Assembly: GCA_003169975.1 (NCBI GenBank)
Contig: PNAA01000024.1
Coordinates: 1-64,000, forward strand
Reading direction: 5' to 3'
Length of the DNA stretch: 64,000 bases
Source: Spartobacteria bacterium
GTDB lineage: Bacteria > Verrucomicrobiota > Verrucomicrobiia > Chthoniobacterales > UBA10450
How positions within the stretch are numbered: the stretch's first letter is position 1; each line of letters opens with the position of its first letter. Of the stretch, positions 18,953 through 26,872 are shown one piece after another. The position numbers and the translations under genes were made by a program. Below the pieces are notes generated by a model, which had not been told where the DNA came from, searched no databases, and saw only the letters and a program-made list of their open reading frames with translations.

Positions 18953-19724
18953 ATGCAACAATTCCGGGCCATCGCAGTGTTTTTGATCCCGATCGTTTTC
19001 TGTGCGCTTTACGCTGCTTCCATCACCATGCCCGAGCGGACACGCGTCGGTTTACCTATATCTACGAAGCGACCACGGAGGAACCTGGGGAGGTGGAGTC
19101 TGAGAACTGGATCACGTGGGCGACGAGCGTCGCTTCAATGCGGTGGATTTTCGGCATGAGATCGAATTCGGCGTGACCGACCATTTGCAGATGGGACTCT
19201 ATTTGGCTGACTGGGGCTACCGCGACGACCCGGCGGCAAATGAACACGGATTCCGTTATCAAAGCTCGGCGGTCGAGCTGATTTACAATCTCACTAATCC
19301 GGCCACCGACCTGCTCGGGCTCGCGCTTTACGGCGAAGTCCGCGGAGGACCAAAGGAATTGGAGCTGGAATTCGAAGGTCATCCTGCAAAAGAATTTCGG
19401 CCGCTTGGTAGTCGCGTACAACGGCACGCTGGAAGCAAAGTGGGAAGGAAATCACCTGGAAAAAGAGGGCGGAGAATTCTCGCAATCGCTCGGAGTGAGC
19501 TGCGAGCTTTCACCCTCCGGGCGGATCGGCGCGGAGTTTCTCCATGAGATCGACCTGCCGGATTGGTCGAAGGCGGAAGATTCCGTTGTCTATGGCGGGC
19601 CAAACGTTTCCTATCGGCGCGGAAATTGGTAGGCCACGGTGACGCCACTTGTTCAACTGACCAACGTCGCCTCGGAAGTGGATTTCCAGACGAGGCTGAT
19701 CTTTGGCTTCAGCTTTTACTCGAT
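18953..19724 (+). pseudogene. Frameshifted outer-membrane / DUF6662-like protein
   Basis: Starts with a signal peptide (MQQFRAIAVFLIPIVFCAL). The recognisable protein then continues in three frames: FTYIYEATTEEPGEVESENW (about 19,045-19,110), DERRFNAVDFRHEIEFGVTD to GGPKELELEF (about 19,118-19,375), and LVVAYNGTLEAKWEGNHLEK to PNVSYRRGNW (to 19,631). An in-frame TAG follows, after which homology continues as VTPLVQLTNVASEVDFQTRL. At least three frame breaks and one stop mark it as a pseudogene, unless the assembly is poor here. The family tie is tentative. Confidence 0.6.
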
Positions 19725-19782
19725 TAAGAGCCTAACGAACAAAGGAGATGGTGAGGCGCCCAAACGTCGTCAGGGAACGCCG

Positions 19783-21351
19783 TTAATATGACTTCGCCCA
19801 AAGGACGCGTCGCGCGCTCGGCTCGCTCGTGATGACGCATTGCCCGCTCTCGGGCGCGCTTTCCGGATCATCGAACGGGATGCAGCGAATCGTGACCTTG
19901 AGGTCGTTCTTGATCTGTTCCTCGACGGCGCGGCTGCCGTTCCAATGGGCGAGGGCAAAGCCGCCGTGGATCTCCGGCTTGGCCGGGTTCCTGGGAGTAA
20001 AGAACTCGTAGAACTCTTCCTTTGTGTCGATCGCGCGAGTGTGCGCATCGCGAAATGCGAGCGCGCGCGCGAAAAGATTTTGTTGGATTGCGTCGAGCAG
20101 CTCAGCTGCCTGCCTAACGAAAACAGCGCTCGGCAGGAATGCCTTCGTCGCCGGTTTGCCGGGGTCGGCGCCCCCGGCTACAGGAAGGCCGTCGCGCCGC
20201 GTGACGGCGACGTTTCCGCTTTCCAGGTCGCGCGGGCCGAGCTCGACGCGCAGGGGCACGCCTTTCTTGATCCATTCCCAATTCTTCACACCGCCGCCGA
20301 GATCGCGCTGATCGATGTGCACCTCGAGCGGCGTGCCGTGCCAGGTGAGGGCGCGCAGTTGCGCCGCCAGTTTGTTCGCCGCGGTCAGGACCGCGTCACG
20401 CGTCTCCGGTTTCGGCGTGACCGGCAGAATGACGATGTGCGTCGGCGCAATGCGCGGCGGCAGGACGAGACCGTCGTCATCCGCGTGCATCATGATGAGC
20501 GTGCCGACAAGGCGGGTGCTCACGCCCCAACTGGTCGTCCAGCCGAACTCCTGTTTTCCATCGCGCGTTTGGAATTGAATTCCGCTTGAGCGGGAAAAAT
20601 TCTGTCCGAGGAAATGTGAGGTGCCGGCCTGGATCGCCTTTCGATCCTGCACCATCGCTTCGATGCAGAGCGTTTGCACCGCGCCGGGGAAACGCTCGCT
20701 CTCCGATTTCTCGCCGGTGTAAACCGGAACCGCCAGATAATCGCGCGCGAAGGTTGCGTACACCTCGAGCATCTGCTTCGTCTCCGCCCGCGCCTCGGCT
20801 TCCGTTTCGTGGACGGTGTGGCCTTCCTGCCAGAGGAATTCGGTTGTCCGCAAAAACAAGCGCGGACGCATTTCCCAGCGGACGACGTTGGCCCACTGGT
20901 TGATCAGGATCGGCAGGTCGCGATAGGATTGCACCCACTTCGCGTAGCTCGCGCCGATGATCGTCTCGGAGGTCGGCCTAACGACCAGCGGTTCGCCCAA
21001 CGGGCTCGCCGGAACCATTTTCCCATCGGCGTTCAGTTCCAGCCGATGATGGGTAACGACCGCGCATTCCTTGGCAAAGCCCGCGACGTGCTCCGCTTCT
21101 TTCTGCATGTAGCTGAGCGGAATGAAGAGCGGAAAGTACGCGTTCTTGTGCCCGGTCGCCTTGAACATGGCGTCGAGCGCGCGCTGCATGTTTTCCCAGA
21201 TGCCGTAGCCCCACGGCTTGATCACCATGCAGCCGCGCACTTCGCTCGACTCTGCCATGTCGCCCGCGCGAATGACTTGCTGGTACCACTCGGGAAAATC
21301 CTCCGCGCGGCGCGGGCTGATGGCGGATTTGGGAAGATCGGGCTGGGCCAT
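19783..21351 (-). CDS. proS: Prolyl-tRNA synthetase, archaeal/eukaryotic type
   Basis: A 522-residue class II aminoacyl-tRNA synthetase that charges tRNA-Pro. Motif 2 region (VVRWEMRPRLFLRTTEFLWQ), the proline-binding TSETIIGASYAKW segment, and motif 3 region (WGVSTRLVGTLIMMHADDDG) are present. The anticodon-binding domain follows (APTHIVILPV). It lacks the long editing insertion of the E. coli type and ends in a C-terminal tyrosine (WAKSY), as the archaeal/eukaryotic type does. The coding region carries two copies of the CCTAACGA octamer. Confidence 0.92.
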   Translation of the reverse strand: MAQPDLPKSAISPRRAEDFPEWYQQVIRAGDMAESSEVRGCMVIKPWGYGIWENMQRALDAMFKATGHKNAYFPLFIPLSYMQKEAEHVAGFAKECAVVTHHRLELNADGKMVPASPLGEPLVVRPTSETIIGASYAKWVQSYRDLPILINQWANVVRWEMRPRLFLRTTEFLWQEGHTVHETEAEARAETKQMLEVYATFARDYLAVPVYTGEKSESERFPGAVQTLCIEAMVQDRKAIQAGTSHFLGQNFSRSSGIQFQTRDGKQEFGWTTSWGVSTRLVGTLIMMHADDDGLVLPPRIAPTHIVILPVTPKPETRDAVLTAANKLAAQLRALTWHGTPLEVHIDQRDLGGGVKNWEWIKKGVPLRVELGPRDLESGNVAVTRRDGLPVAGGADPGKPATKAFLPSAVFVRQAAELLDAIQQNLFARALAFRDAHTRAIDTKEEFYEFFTPRNPAKPEIHGGFALAHWNGSRAVEEQIKNDLKVTIRCIPFDDPESAPESGQCVITSEPSARRVLWAKSY

Positions 21352-21476
21352 GGCGAAGCGCGATACTTAAACCGGCGCGGGGCAGTTGACCAGCCGGGGT
21401 TTTGGCAAAGCCATAGGTTCTATTCGTCCCATGCATCCCATGCGACCGAGAGGACGAATGGGACCAATGCCAGACT

Positions 21477-22144
21477 TTAGTTGTGCGCCAAGAGCGCGCG
21501 CGAACTGCTTGCCAGCTCGAGGTAGCCACCGGCGAAATCGATGCTGCAAACCGTGCCATAGCGGGCATGCGTTCCCAGTGCCGCGCCAGCGTAATTAAAG
21601 GCCGGGTTGAAGATGTTCTTGCGATGTTTCCGGCTGCGCAAACCGTCGTCGATGATCAATGCGATGACCACATCGCGCGCCGTCGCTTTGCCATAGGCAA
21701 TGTTCTCTCCCCAGAACGCACTCCAGGTTCGTGGCGATTCATTCGTTCTCCCGGGTCGCTGTGATCAGAGCCGCTGTGACCGAAGGCGCCGGTAGCTTGA
21801 TCGGCAACGTGCTCCGCCGCAGCGAGGGAGATGCCGGGCGAATAGATGAACGGTGCGAGCGGGCGCGCGCGTTGCAAAAATCGGATCGCGTCGTCCACAG
21901 AGTCCACGCCTTCGTGCGTGTGCAGCAGCGTCCCGCCCGGCAGAACCAGCACGTTCCCGCGAAAATGGCCGCGCAACTCCTCGAGCTGACGGACGTAGAT
22001 TTCCGGATGTTGGCGCGCGAGGTTCATCTCGCGGATGACCTCGGCGCCGGCCGTCGCGGGACCTGGCGACTTATTTGATTCCGCCGGAGAGGCGCGGACG
22101 CAGAAAATCGCCGGCAGAATGGCCAGGATGAGGACCTTTCGCAT
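21477..22144 (-). pseudogene. Secreted CAP-domain (SCP/PR1) protein, frameshifted
   Basis: Signal peptide start (MRKVLILAILPAIFCVRAS), then a CAP-like helix (AGAEVIREMNLARQHPEIYV) and middle part LAAAEHVADQATGAFGHSGS. Near 21,735-21,760 the frame changes and homology continues as WGENIAYGKATARDVVIALI, IDDGLRSRKHRKNIFNPAFN and YGTVCSIDFAGGYLE. The two halves together make a complete CAP domain of normal length. It is therefore either a recent single-base frameshift or a sequencing error. Confidence 0.7.
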
Positions 22145-22194
22145 CCTTTGGGAGAAAGCATTCGCGGTGCCACTCGCACCACCTGGCGCGGGAT

Positions 22195-22223
22195 TTGACA
22201 CCCGCCGTCGCCTCCACTAATTT
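22195..22223 (+). promoter_or_regulatory. Sigma-70-type promoter for rplM-rpsI
   Basis: TTGACA at 22,195-22,200, a 17-base spacer, and TAATTT at 22,218-22,223. It lies about 25 bases before the rplM start, so the leader is very short. Confidence 0.7.
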
Positions 22224-22248
22224 CCCCGCCCTTCCCCAGAACTTCCCG

Positions 22249-22680
22249 ATGAAAACGTTTTCCGCAAAAGCAGACCAGGTCGACCGCAAGTGGTGGATCA
22301 TCGATGCCCGTGATCAGGTGCTCGGCCGCGTCGCGGTCAAAGCCGCCAATCTGCTCCGCGGCAAAGAAAAGGCGATCGTTACTCCGCACGTCGATACCGG
22401 CGATTTCGTGGTCGTGATCAACGCCGACAAGGTGCGACTGACGGGCAAGAAGGAAGAGCAAAAATCCTTCATGAGTTTCTCCGGTTTTGTCGGTGGCCAC
22501 AAAACCGAGAACGTGCGCGCCCGTCGCGCGCGGCATCCCGAGCTGCTGGTGGAACACGCCGTCCGCGGGATGATTCCGCACAACAAACTCGGCCGAGCCG
22601 TTTATCGGAAATTAAAGGTGTATAGCGGCGAGGAACATCCCCACGCCGCTCAGCAACCCCAGACGGTTGCGTTGGACTAA
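22249..22680 (+). CDS. rplM: Ribosomal protein L13
   Basis: A 143-residue large-subunit protein. Typical segments: KWWIIDARDQVLGRVAVKAA, FVVVINADKVRLTGKK, and the C-terminal RGMIPHNKLGRAVYRKLKVY followed by HPHAAQQP. The ATG at 22,249 gives the normal length; an upstream TTG in frame overlaps the promoter. It is cotranscribed with rpsI twelve bases downstream, the conserved bacterial order. Confidence 0.96.
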   Translation: MKTFSAKADQVDRKWWIIDARDQVLGRVAVKAANLLRGKEKAIVTPHVDTGDFVVVINADKVRLTGKKEEQKSFMSFSGFVGGHKTENVRARRARHPELLVEHAVRGMIPHNKLGRAVYRKLKVYSGEEHPHAAQQPQTVALD

Positions 22681-22692
22681 CGAACTACTTTC

Positions 22693-23088
22693 ATGGCTGA
22701 GACACAGGAATTTATCGCCACCGGTCGCCGCAAAACCGCCGTCGCCCGCATTCGCATGACGCCGGGCAGCGGCAAAATCGACATCAACGGCAAGAGCTTC
22801 GAGGATTATTTCCCGACGGTGCCGCTGCAAAACACGGTGTTGCAACCGTTGCAGGTGGTGAAACTCACCCACGCTTACGACATCTCGGTCAACACCACCG
22901 GCGGCGGCGCCACCGGCCAGGCCGGGGCCGCGCGCCTTGCGATCTCGCGCGCGTTGTTGCAAGTAGACGCGAATCTTCGCGGCACGCTCAAAGCCGAAGG
23001 GTTGCTCCGGCGCGATCCGCGGATGAAAGAACGGAAGAAGTCCGGCCAACCGGGCGCGCGCAAGCGGTTCCAGTTCTCGAAGCGGTAA
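22693..23088 (+). CDS. rpsI: Ribosomal protein S9
   Basis: A 131-residue small-subunit protein. It has ATGRRKTAVARIRMTPGSGK at the start, the GGGATGQAGAARLAISRAL block, LLRRDPRMKERKKSGQPGAR and the basic C-terminus KRFQFSKR that reaches the ribosomal P site. Second gene of the rplM-rpsI unit; transcription probably ends in the palindromic element directly after it. Confidence 0.96.
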   Translation: MAETQEFIATGRRKTAVARIRMTPGSGKIDINGKSFEDYFPTVPLQNTVLQPLQVVKLTHAYDISVNTTGGGATGQAGAARLAISRALLQVDANLRGTLKAEGLLRRDPRMKERKKSGQPGARKRFQFSKR

Positions 23089-23093
23089 GCGCT

Positions 23094-23189
23094 TGTAGAC
23101 GCCTCGCTCTGCGAGGCGCGAGGGAAATCTCGTCAGCTAGTCCGACGATCGGCGCGCCGTGCCACGCTTCGCAGAGCGAAACGTCTACA
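23094..23189. repeat. Paired REP palindrome (BIME), TGTAGACG class
   Basis: Left palindrome begins TGTAGACGCCTCGCTCTGCG; right arm is CGCTTCGCAGAGCGAAACG then TCTACA. The two inward-facing units fill the gap between convergent rpsI and the TPR gene and can form a bidirectional terminator-like fold. Related elements: 26,188-26,293 and 32,278-32,303. Confidence 0.75.
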
Positions 23190-23198
23190 GGTACGGCG

Positions 23199-23912
23199 TT
23201 ACGGCGTCGCGGCCGGCGCGGCAGTCTCTTCCGGCCGGGCCATCGGGATGGGCGGTTCTGCGTGCACCGTTACCTGGGCGGGCGTCTTGGCGGTCGGCGC
23301 GGCCTGCGGCAAAGAGGTCAACTCCCGCATCGCTTCGTTCGACACGATGCTGTCGCGATACTGGGTCAGCAGTGTCTCGCAAACCCGGCGCGCTTCGTCG
23401 AAGCGGCTCTTCGCCTTTAGAAAGGGCACCTCCGCCAGCATCGCGAGCGGGGCGTTAAAGCTCTGCGGGTATTCGGTCGCGAGCCGCTGATAGGTGCTGA
23501 GCGCCTCGTCGTTCTTGCCTAACGACTCGAGATTCGCCGCCACGCCCATCCAGGCGGTCGTGATCAGTTCGTGTTTTGGATACTGGTCGATGAATTTGTG
23601 CAGTGTCGTGTTCGCTCCGGTGGAGTCTCTGGTCGCGCGTTGTTGCGCCGCGAGGAGCAAGTAGGCGCTCGCGGCCGGTTCGCTGCCGGGATAACGATCG
23701 ATCACCTGCTGATAATCCTGAGCTGATTTTGCGGCGGCCAAAAGGGTGGTCGCGTCGGCGGCGCGGCGCGTGGTGTAGAGCTGGAAACCAACATACCCGA
23801 GCGCGCCGAGCACGAGGATAGCGACGACTGCGATGATGGTCGTCTTGTATTGATCCCAGAAAAGATGGGTCTCGAGCGCGGGATCGGCGGTGATTTGCGA
23901 TACGGTGGCCAT
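23199..23912 (-). CDS. Membrane-anchored tetratricopeptide protein (YfgM/BamD-like)
   Basis: A 237-residue protein. One transmembrane helix (about residues 24-46, TIIAVVAILVLGALGYVGFQ) leads to TPR-like helices (residues 55-205) with YQQVIDRYPGSEPAASAYLL, FIDQYPKHELITTAWMGVAA and ALSTYQRLATEYPQSFNAPL. The tail is rich in Pro, Ala and Thr. The start MATVSQITADP is chosen because the frame upstream falls into repeat sequence. Such proteins act as periplasmic chaperones or in envelope assembly; the specific role is not known. Confidence 0.7.
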   Translation of the reverse strand: MATVSQITADPALETHLFWDQYKTTIIAVVAILVLGALGYVGFQLYTTRRAADATTLLAAAKSAQDYQQVIDRYPGSEPAASAYLLLAAQQRATRDSTGANTTLHKFIDQYPKHELITTAWMGVAANLESLGKNDEALSTYQRLATEYPQSFNAPLAMLAEVPFLKAKSRFDEARRVCETLLTQYRDSIVSNEAMRELTSLPQAAPTAKTPAQVTVHAEPPIPMARPEETAAPAATP

Positions 23913-23991
23913 TGGAAATCGGGAGTTGTGTCTATGCCACGCGAAGGTTTTCCGTGCAAGCATCTTCACGGCGGCCTCGAAGGCCCGCCGA

Positions 23992-24050
23992 GTTGAACGT
24001 TGAACGCCTGCCGCGCCGAAGCGTTGCGAAGGCGGGTTGAACGTTGAACG
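23992..24050 (+). repeat. Paired GTTGAACGTTGAACG repeats
   Basis: Two identical 15-mers (23,992-24,006 and 24,036-24,050) flank a GC-rich palindrome-like core (CCTGCCGC...GCGAAGGCGGG). The unit lies between divergent genes and reaches a possible upstream start of the next gene. Confidence 0.55.
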
Positions 24051-24058
24051 TTCTCTCC

Positions 24059-25132
24059 GTGATTCCACACGACAAGCTTTTCACCCCTGGCCCGGTCGAG
24101 GTCTCGGAGAAGACGCTGGCCGCCTTTGCCCGGCCGATGATCGGACATCGTGGTGAAGATTTTAAAAACCTTTACGGCGCCATTCATCCGCGCCTCCAGG
24201 AATTGTTCGGCACCAGGCAGCCGGTTTTTCTTTCCACCTCCTCGGCCTGGGGCGTGATGGAAGCGGCCATCCGCAATCTCGTCAGGCAGCGTGTCCTCTG
24301 CTGCATGTGCGGCGCGTTTTCCGACAACTGGCTCGAGGTCGCGCGCCGCTGCGGCAAGGAAGCGGAACCGTTGCAGGTGGAGTGGGGACAGGCGATCGAT
24401 CACAAGGCGATCGATGCCCAACTCGCCAGTGGAAAATTCGACACCGTCACTTTGATCCACAACGAGACCTCCACCGGGGTGATGAATCCTTTGCCGGAGA
24501 TTTGCTGCACGCTGGCGAAATATCCTGAGGTCGCTCTGATCGTGGATTCCGTCTCGTCCTTCTCGGCCGTGCCGATCCCGATGGACGCTTACCAGATCGA
24601 CGTCCTCCTGACCGGCTCGCAAAAAGCACTTGCGCTCCCGCCGGGATTTGCGCTCTTCAGCGTTTCCGAAAAGGCCTTCAGCCGCGCGGCGCAGGCTTCC
24701 GATCGCGGCTACTACTTGGATTTTCTGGAATTTAAGAAACAGCAGGAAGGCGGGATGACGCCGACCACGCCGAGCATCGGCCACATCTACGCGCTGCAGT
24801 CGAAGCTCGACGATATTTTCGCCGAGGGCCTAACGAATCGCTACGAACGCCACGCGCGCACGAACGCGCTCGTCCACGAATGGGTGCGCGCTCGTGGCTT
24901 CGAGTTCTTCGCCGCCGAAGGCCGCCGTGCTCTCACTCTCACCTGCGTGAAAAACAGTCGCGGGATCGACGTCGCCAGGCTGGTGCGCGATCTGCGCGAA
25001 AAGCATCATCTCGTGATCGATGGCGGATACGGGAAGCTGAAGGGCCTGACGTTTCGCCTCTCGAACATGGGCGACGAGACCGAGCAAACCGTCGCGTACC
25101 TTCTTCGCTGTCTCGACGATTGTCTTGGGTAG
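24059..25132 (+). CDS. Class V PLP aminotransferase (alanine/serine-glyoxylate type)
   Basis: About 357 residues. The start of the fold (KLFTPGPVEVSEKTLAAFAR), the GHRGEDFKNLY segment, VTLIHNETSTGVMNPL, the cofactor-binding VDSVSSFSAVPI and the PLP-lysine segment LLTGSQKALALPPG are all typical of the alanine-glyoxylate/serine-glyoxylate/phosphonopyruvate aminotransferase family. The C-terminal domain ends LKGLTFRLSNMGDETE. The start is uncertain: GTG at 24,059, or TTG at 24,044 inside the repeat. The substrate cannot be told from sequence. Confidence 0.82.
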   Translation: MIPHDKLFTPGPVEVSEKTLAAFARPMIGHRGEDFKNLYGAIHPRLQELFGTRQPVFLSTSSAWGVMEAAIRNLVRQRVLCCMCGAFSDNWLEVARRCGKEAEPLQVEWGQAIDHKAIDAQLASGKFDTVTLIHNETSTGVMNPLPEICCTLAKYPEVALIVDSVSSFSAVPIPMDAYQIDVLLTGSQKALALPPGFALFSVSEKAFSRAAQASDRGYYLDFLEFKKQQEGGMTPTTPSIGHIYALQSKLDDIFAEGLTNRYERHARTNALVHEWVRARGFEFFAAEGRRALTLTCVKNSRGIDVARLVRDLREKHHLVIDGGYGKLKGLTFRLSNMGDETEQTVAYLLRCLDDCLG

Positions 25133-25141
25133 CGATGAAAA

Positions 25142-25192
25142 GTGGGAGCAGCCTTTGCGCTGCGACGATCGGGGCACACAAGCCCCTCCCAC
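25142..25192. terminator. Palindromic repeat acting as bidirectional terminator
   Basis: Outer arms GTGGGAG and CTCCCAC enclose two hairpins (GCAGC/GCTGC and GGGGC/GCCCC). It fills the gap between the convergent aminotransferase and EamA genes. No T-run follows. Confidence 0.55.
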
Positions 25193-25199
25193 ATTAGGA

Positions 25200-26141
25200 T
25201 CAGCCGCGGCTCGCGGCCCCGGCCGCTGCGGCCCGCTTCGGCTCCTCGATCCGGCGGAAGATCATCCAGACGCCGAGCAGAACGAACCCCGCTCCGAGGA
25301 GCGACCAGGCGGAAAGCCGTTCGCCGCCTAACGCCCAACCCAGCGCGATCGCGCCCGGCGGCGTGATGAGCGAGATCGTCTGCAGATTGGTCACCGACAT
25401 CCGCGGCATCAGCCAGTAGAGCAGCAGGAAAGTGAAGGACGAGCCGATGACCGCGAGATAGAGCAAGCAGAAGATGGCGCGGCCGGTCCAATGGAAGTGC
25501 AGCGGATTGCCATCCAACGTCAGGGCAACGAGCAAGAGCGGTACGACCCCAAAAATCATCTGCCACGCCGCCAGCATCGATGGCGCGAGCTGCAATTTCC
25601 TCGCCTTCAAGAGCACGTTGGAAAAGGCCGCGCTCGCCGCGCCGATTGTGATCCCGAGCCCGCCGAGAAAAGCCAGCCAGCCATTGAAACTCAGAAGGCG
25701 CGCGCAGATTAACGCGACACCGAAGATGGCGACCAGGGCACCGGCCAAACGTTGCCAGCGCAGCGGTTCCTCCGGCAAAAGCCAATGGGCAAAGATCATT
25801 CCGAAGATCGGGATCGACGCCTGGATCACGGCCGCCAATCCGGACGAGACATGCAGTTCTGCCCAGAAGAGGAGCGCGTAGTTGACAGAGAACATCAGCA
25901 CACCAGTGAATCCGAGCACGAGATAATCCGAGCCGCGTCGCGGCAACAGGTGCGTGCGGCCGATCGAGATGGCGAGCAACACGAGCAGCGCGATGACGAA
26001 ACGCCAGGCCACGAACGACACTGGCGGCAGATCGCGCAGTCCGATCTTGATCACCAGCCAGGTCGAACTCCAGACGACGCAGAGCGTGAGCCAGGCGACC
26101 GGGATCCGCCAATCTCTCAAGCCTTTCGTCGCCGCGTTCAT
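25200..26141 (-). CDS. EamA/DMT-family transporter
   Basis: A 313-residue inner-membrane protein with about ten hydrophobic helices in two EamA halves. The first helix carries TLCVVWSSTWLVIKIGLRDL, a typical EamA start, and the first half ends GLAAVIQASIPIFGMIFAHW. The second half has AFSNVLLKARKL and ISLITPPGAIALGWALGGE. The tail is basic and alanine-rich. Drug/metabolite efflux is the family role; the substrate is unknown. Confidence 0.85.
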   Translation of the reverse strand: MNAATKGLRDWRIPVAWLTLCVVWSSTWLVIKIGLRDLPPVSFVAWRFVIALLVLLAISIGRTHLLPRRGSDYLVLGFTGVLMFSVNYALLFWAELHVSSGLAAVIQASIPIFGMIFAHWLLPEEPLRWQRLAGALVAIFGVALICARLLSFNGWLAFLGGLGITIGAASAAFSNVLLKARKLQLAPSMLAAWQMIFGVVPLLLVALTLDGNPLHFHWTGRAIFCLLYLAVIGSSFTFLLLYWLMPRMSVTNLQTISLITPPGAIALGWALGGERLSAWSLLGAGFVLLGVWMIFRRIEEPKRAAAAGAASRG

Positions 26142-26187
26142 TGGTGAGGGCGATACTCGCGGTGAGATGCCGTCGCGTAAAGGGAGC

Positions 26188-26293
26188 TGTAGACGCCGCC
26201 CTCTGGGCGGCGTGAGTCTGCGTGTGAATGGGGCGAATGAATCGCGAGCGAGCGACGCCCGAGCCTCGCGCTTCGCAGAGCGAAGCGTCTACA
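26188..26293. repeat. Paired REP palindrome (BIME), TGTAGACG class
   Basis: Left unit begins TGTAGACGCCGCCCTCTGGG; right unit ends GCAGAGCGAAGCGTCTACA. Same class as 23,094-23,189. It lies between the EamA gene start and the rnpB terminator. Confidence 0.7.
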
Positions 26294-26301
26294 TCAAAGT
26301 G

Positions 26302-26333
26302 GAAGGGCGCCTTCGTTTCCGAAGACGCCCTTC
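26302..26333 (-). terminator. Hairpin downstream of rnpB
   Basis: On the minus strand GAAGGGCGTCTTCG, a GAAA loop and CGAAGGCGCCCTTC form a strong stem just past the RNA 3' end. The run of T that follows in classic terminators is weak. Confidence 0.6.
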
Positions 26334-26336
26334 ATT

Positions 26337-26764
26337 TCGATGGCGATAAGCCGAATTCTGTTCCCCGGATTTCTCCGGGGCGATGATCATTTATCTCATC
26401 CAGCTTGCGCCGGACGCCCGCCGAGCCGCGGTCGGCGGTCATAGACCGCCGCTACAGCCCGGCGTGATGCGACGATACCCGAGGGTTTAACGGACCGGCT
26501 GCCCTTCCTCTGTTTTGTCTTGCACCGCATGGGGTTTTTCCTGCCTCGCCGCTTGCGCGTCGAGCGGTGAGCTCTTACCTCGCCTTTTCACCTTTGCCTC
26601 CCGAACGCTTGCGCGCTCGTCAGGCCGTATGTTTTCTGTGACACTTTCCGTCGCAGTTCCCTTTCGCGAACCGCGCCCGCGCTTTCTGCGCGGCATGCTG
26701 CCGTTTGGTGTTCGGACTTTCCTCTGGCCGGCCTCGCGGCTGACCAGCGATCATCTGCCATCGC
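26337..26764 (-). ncRNA. rnpB: RNase P RNA (catalytic subunit)
   Basis: On the minus strand the 5' conserved block GAGGAAAGTCCGAACACC occurs at about 26,713-26,730. The 3' conserved tail reads ACAGAATTCGGCTTATC near 26,345-26,361, preceded by GGATGAGATAAATGATCATC. Terminal bases pair as helix P1 (CGATGGC with GCCATCG), which sets the ends. The length of about 428 nt suits a bacterial type A RNA that is slightly long. A REP-like palindrome (26,433-26,457) sits in the 3' third. The RNA removes 5' leaders from pre-tRNA with the RnpA protein. Confidence 0.9.
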
Positions 26765-26872
26765 TGGGAAGATATCATGATCAGGAACGCAGAAAAGCAG
26801 GAACTGGGGAGCCGGGCGAGAGCATCACAGCTTTCTTGAAAGTTCGCGCCTGAATGCTCAGGCTCGTTCGCG

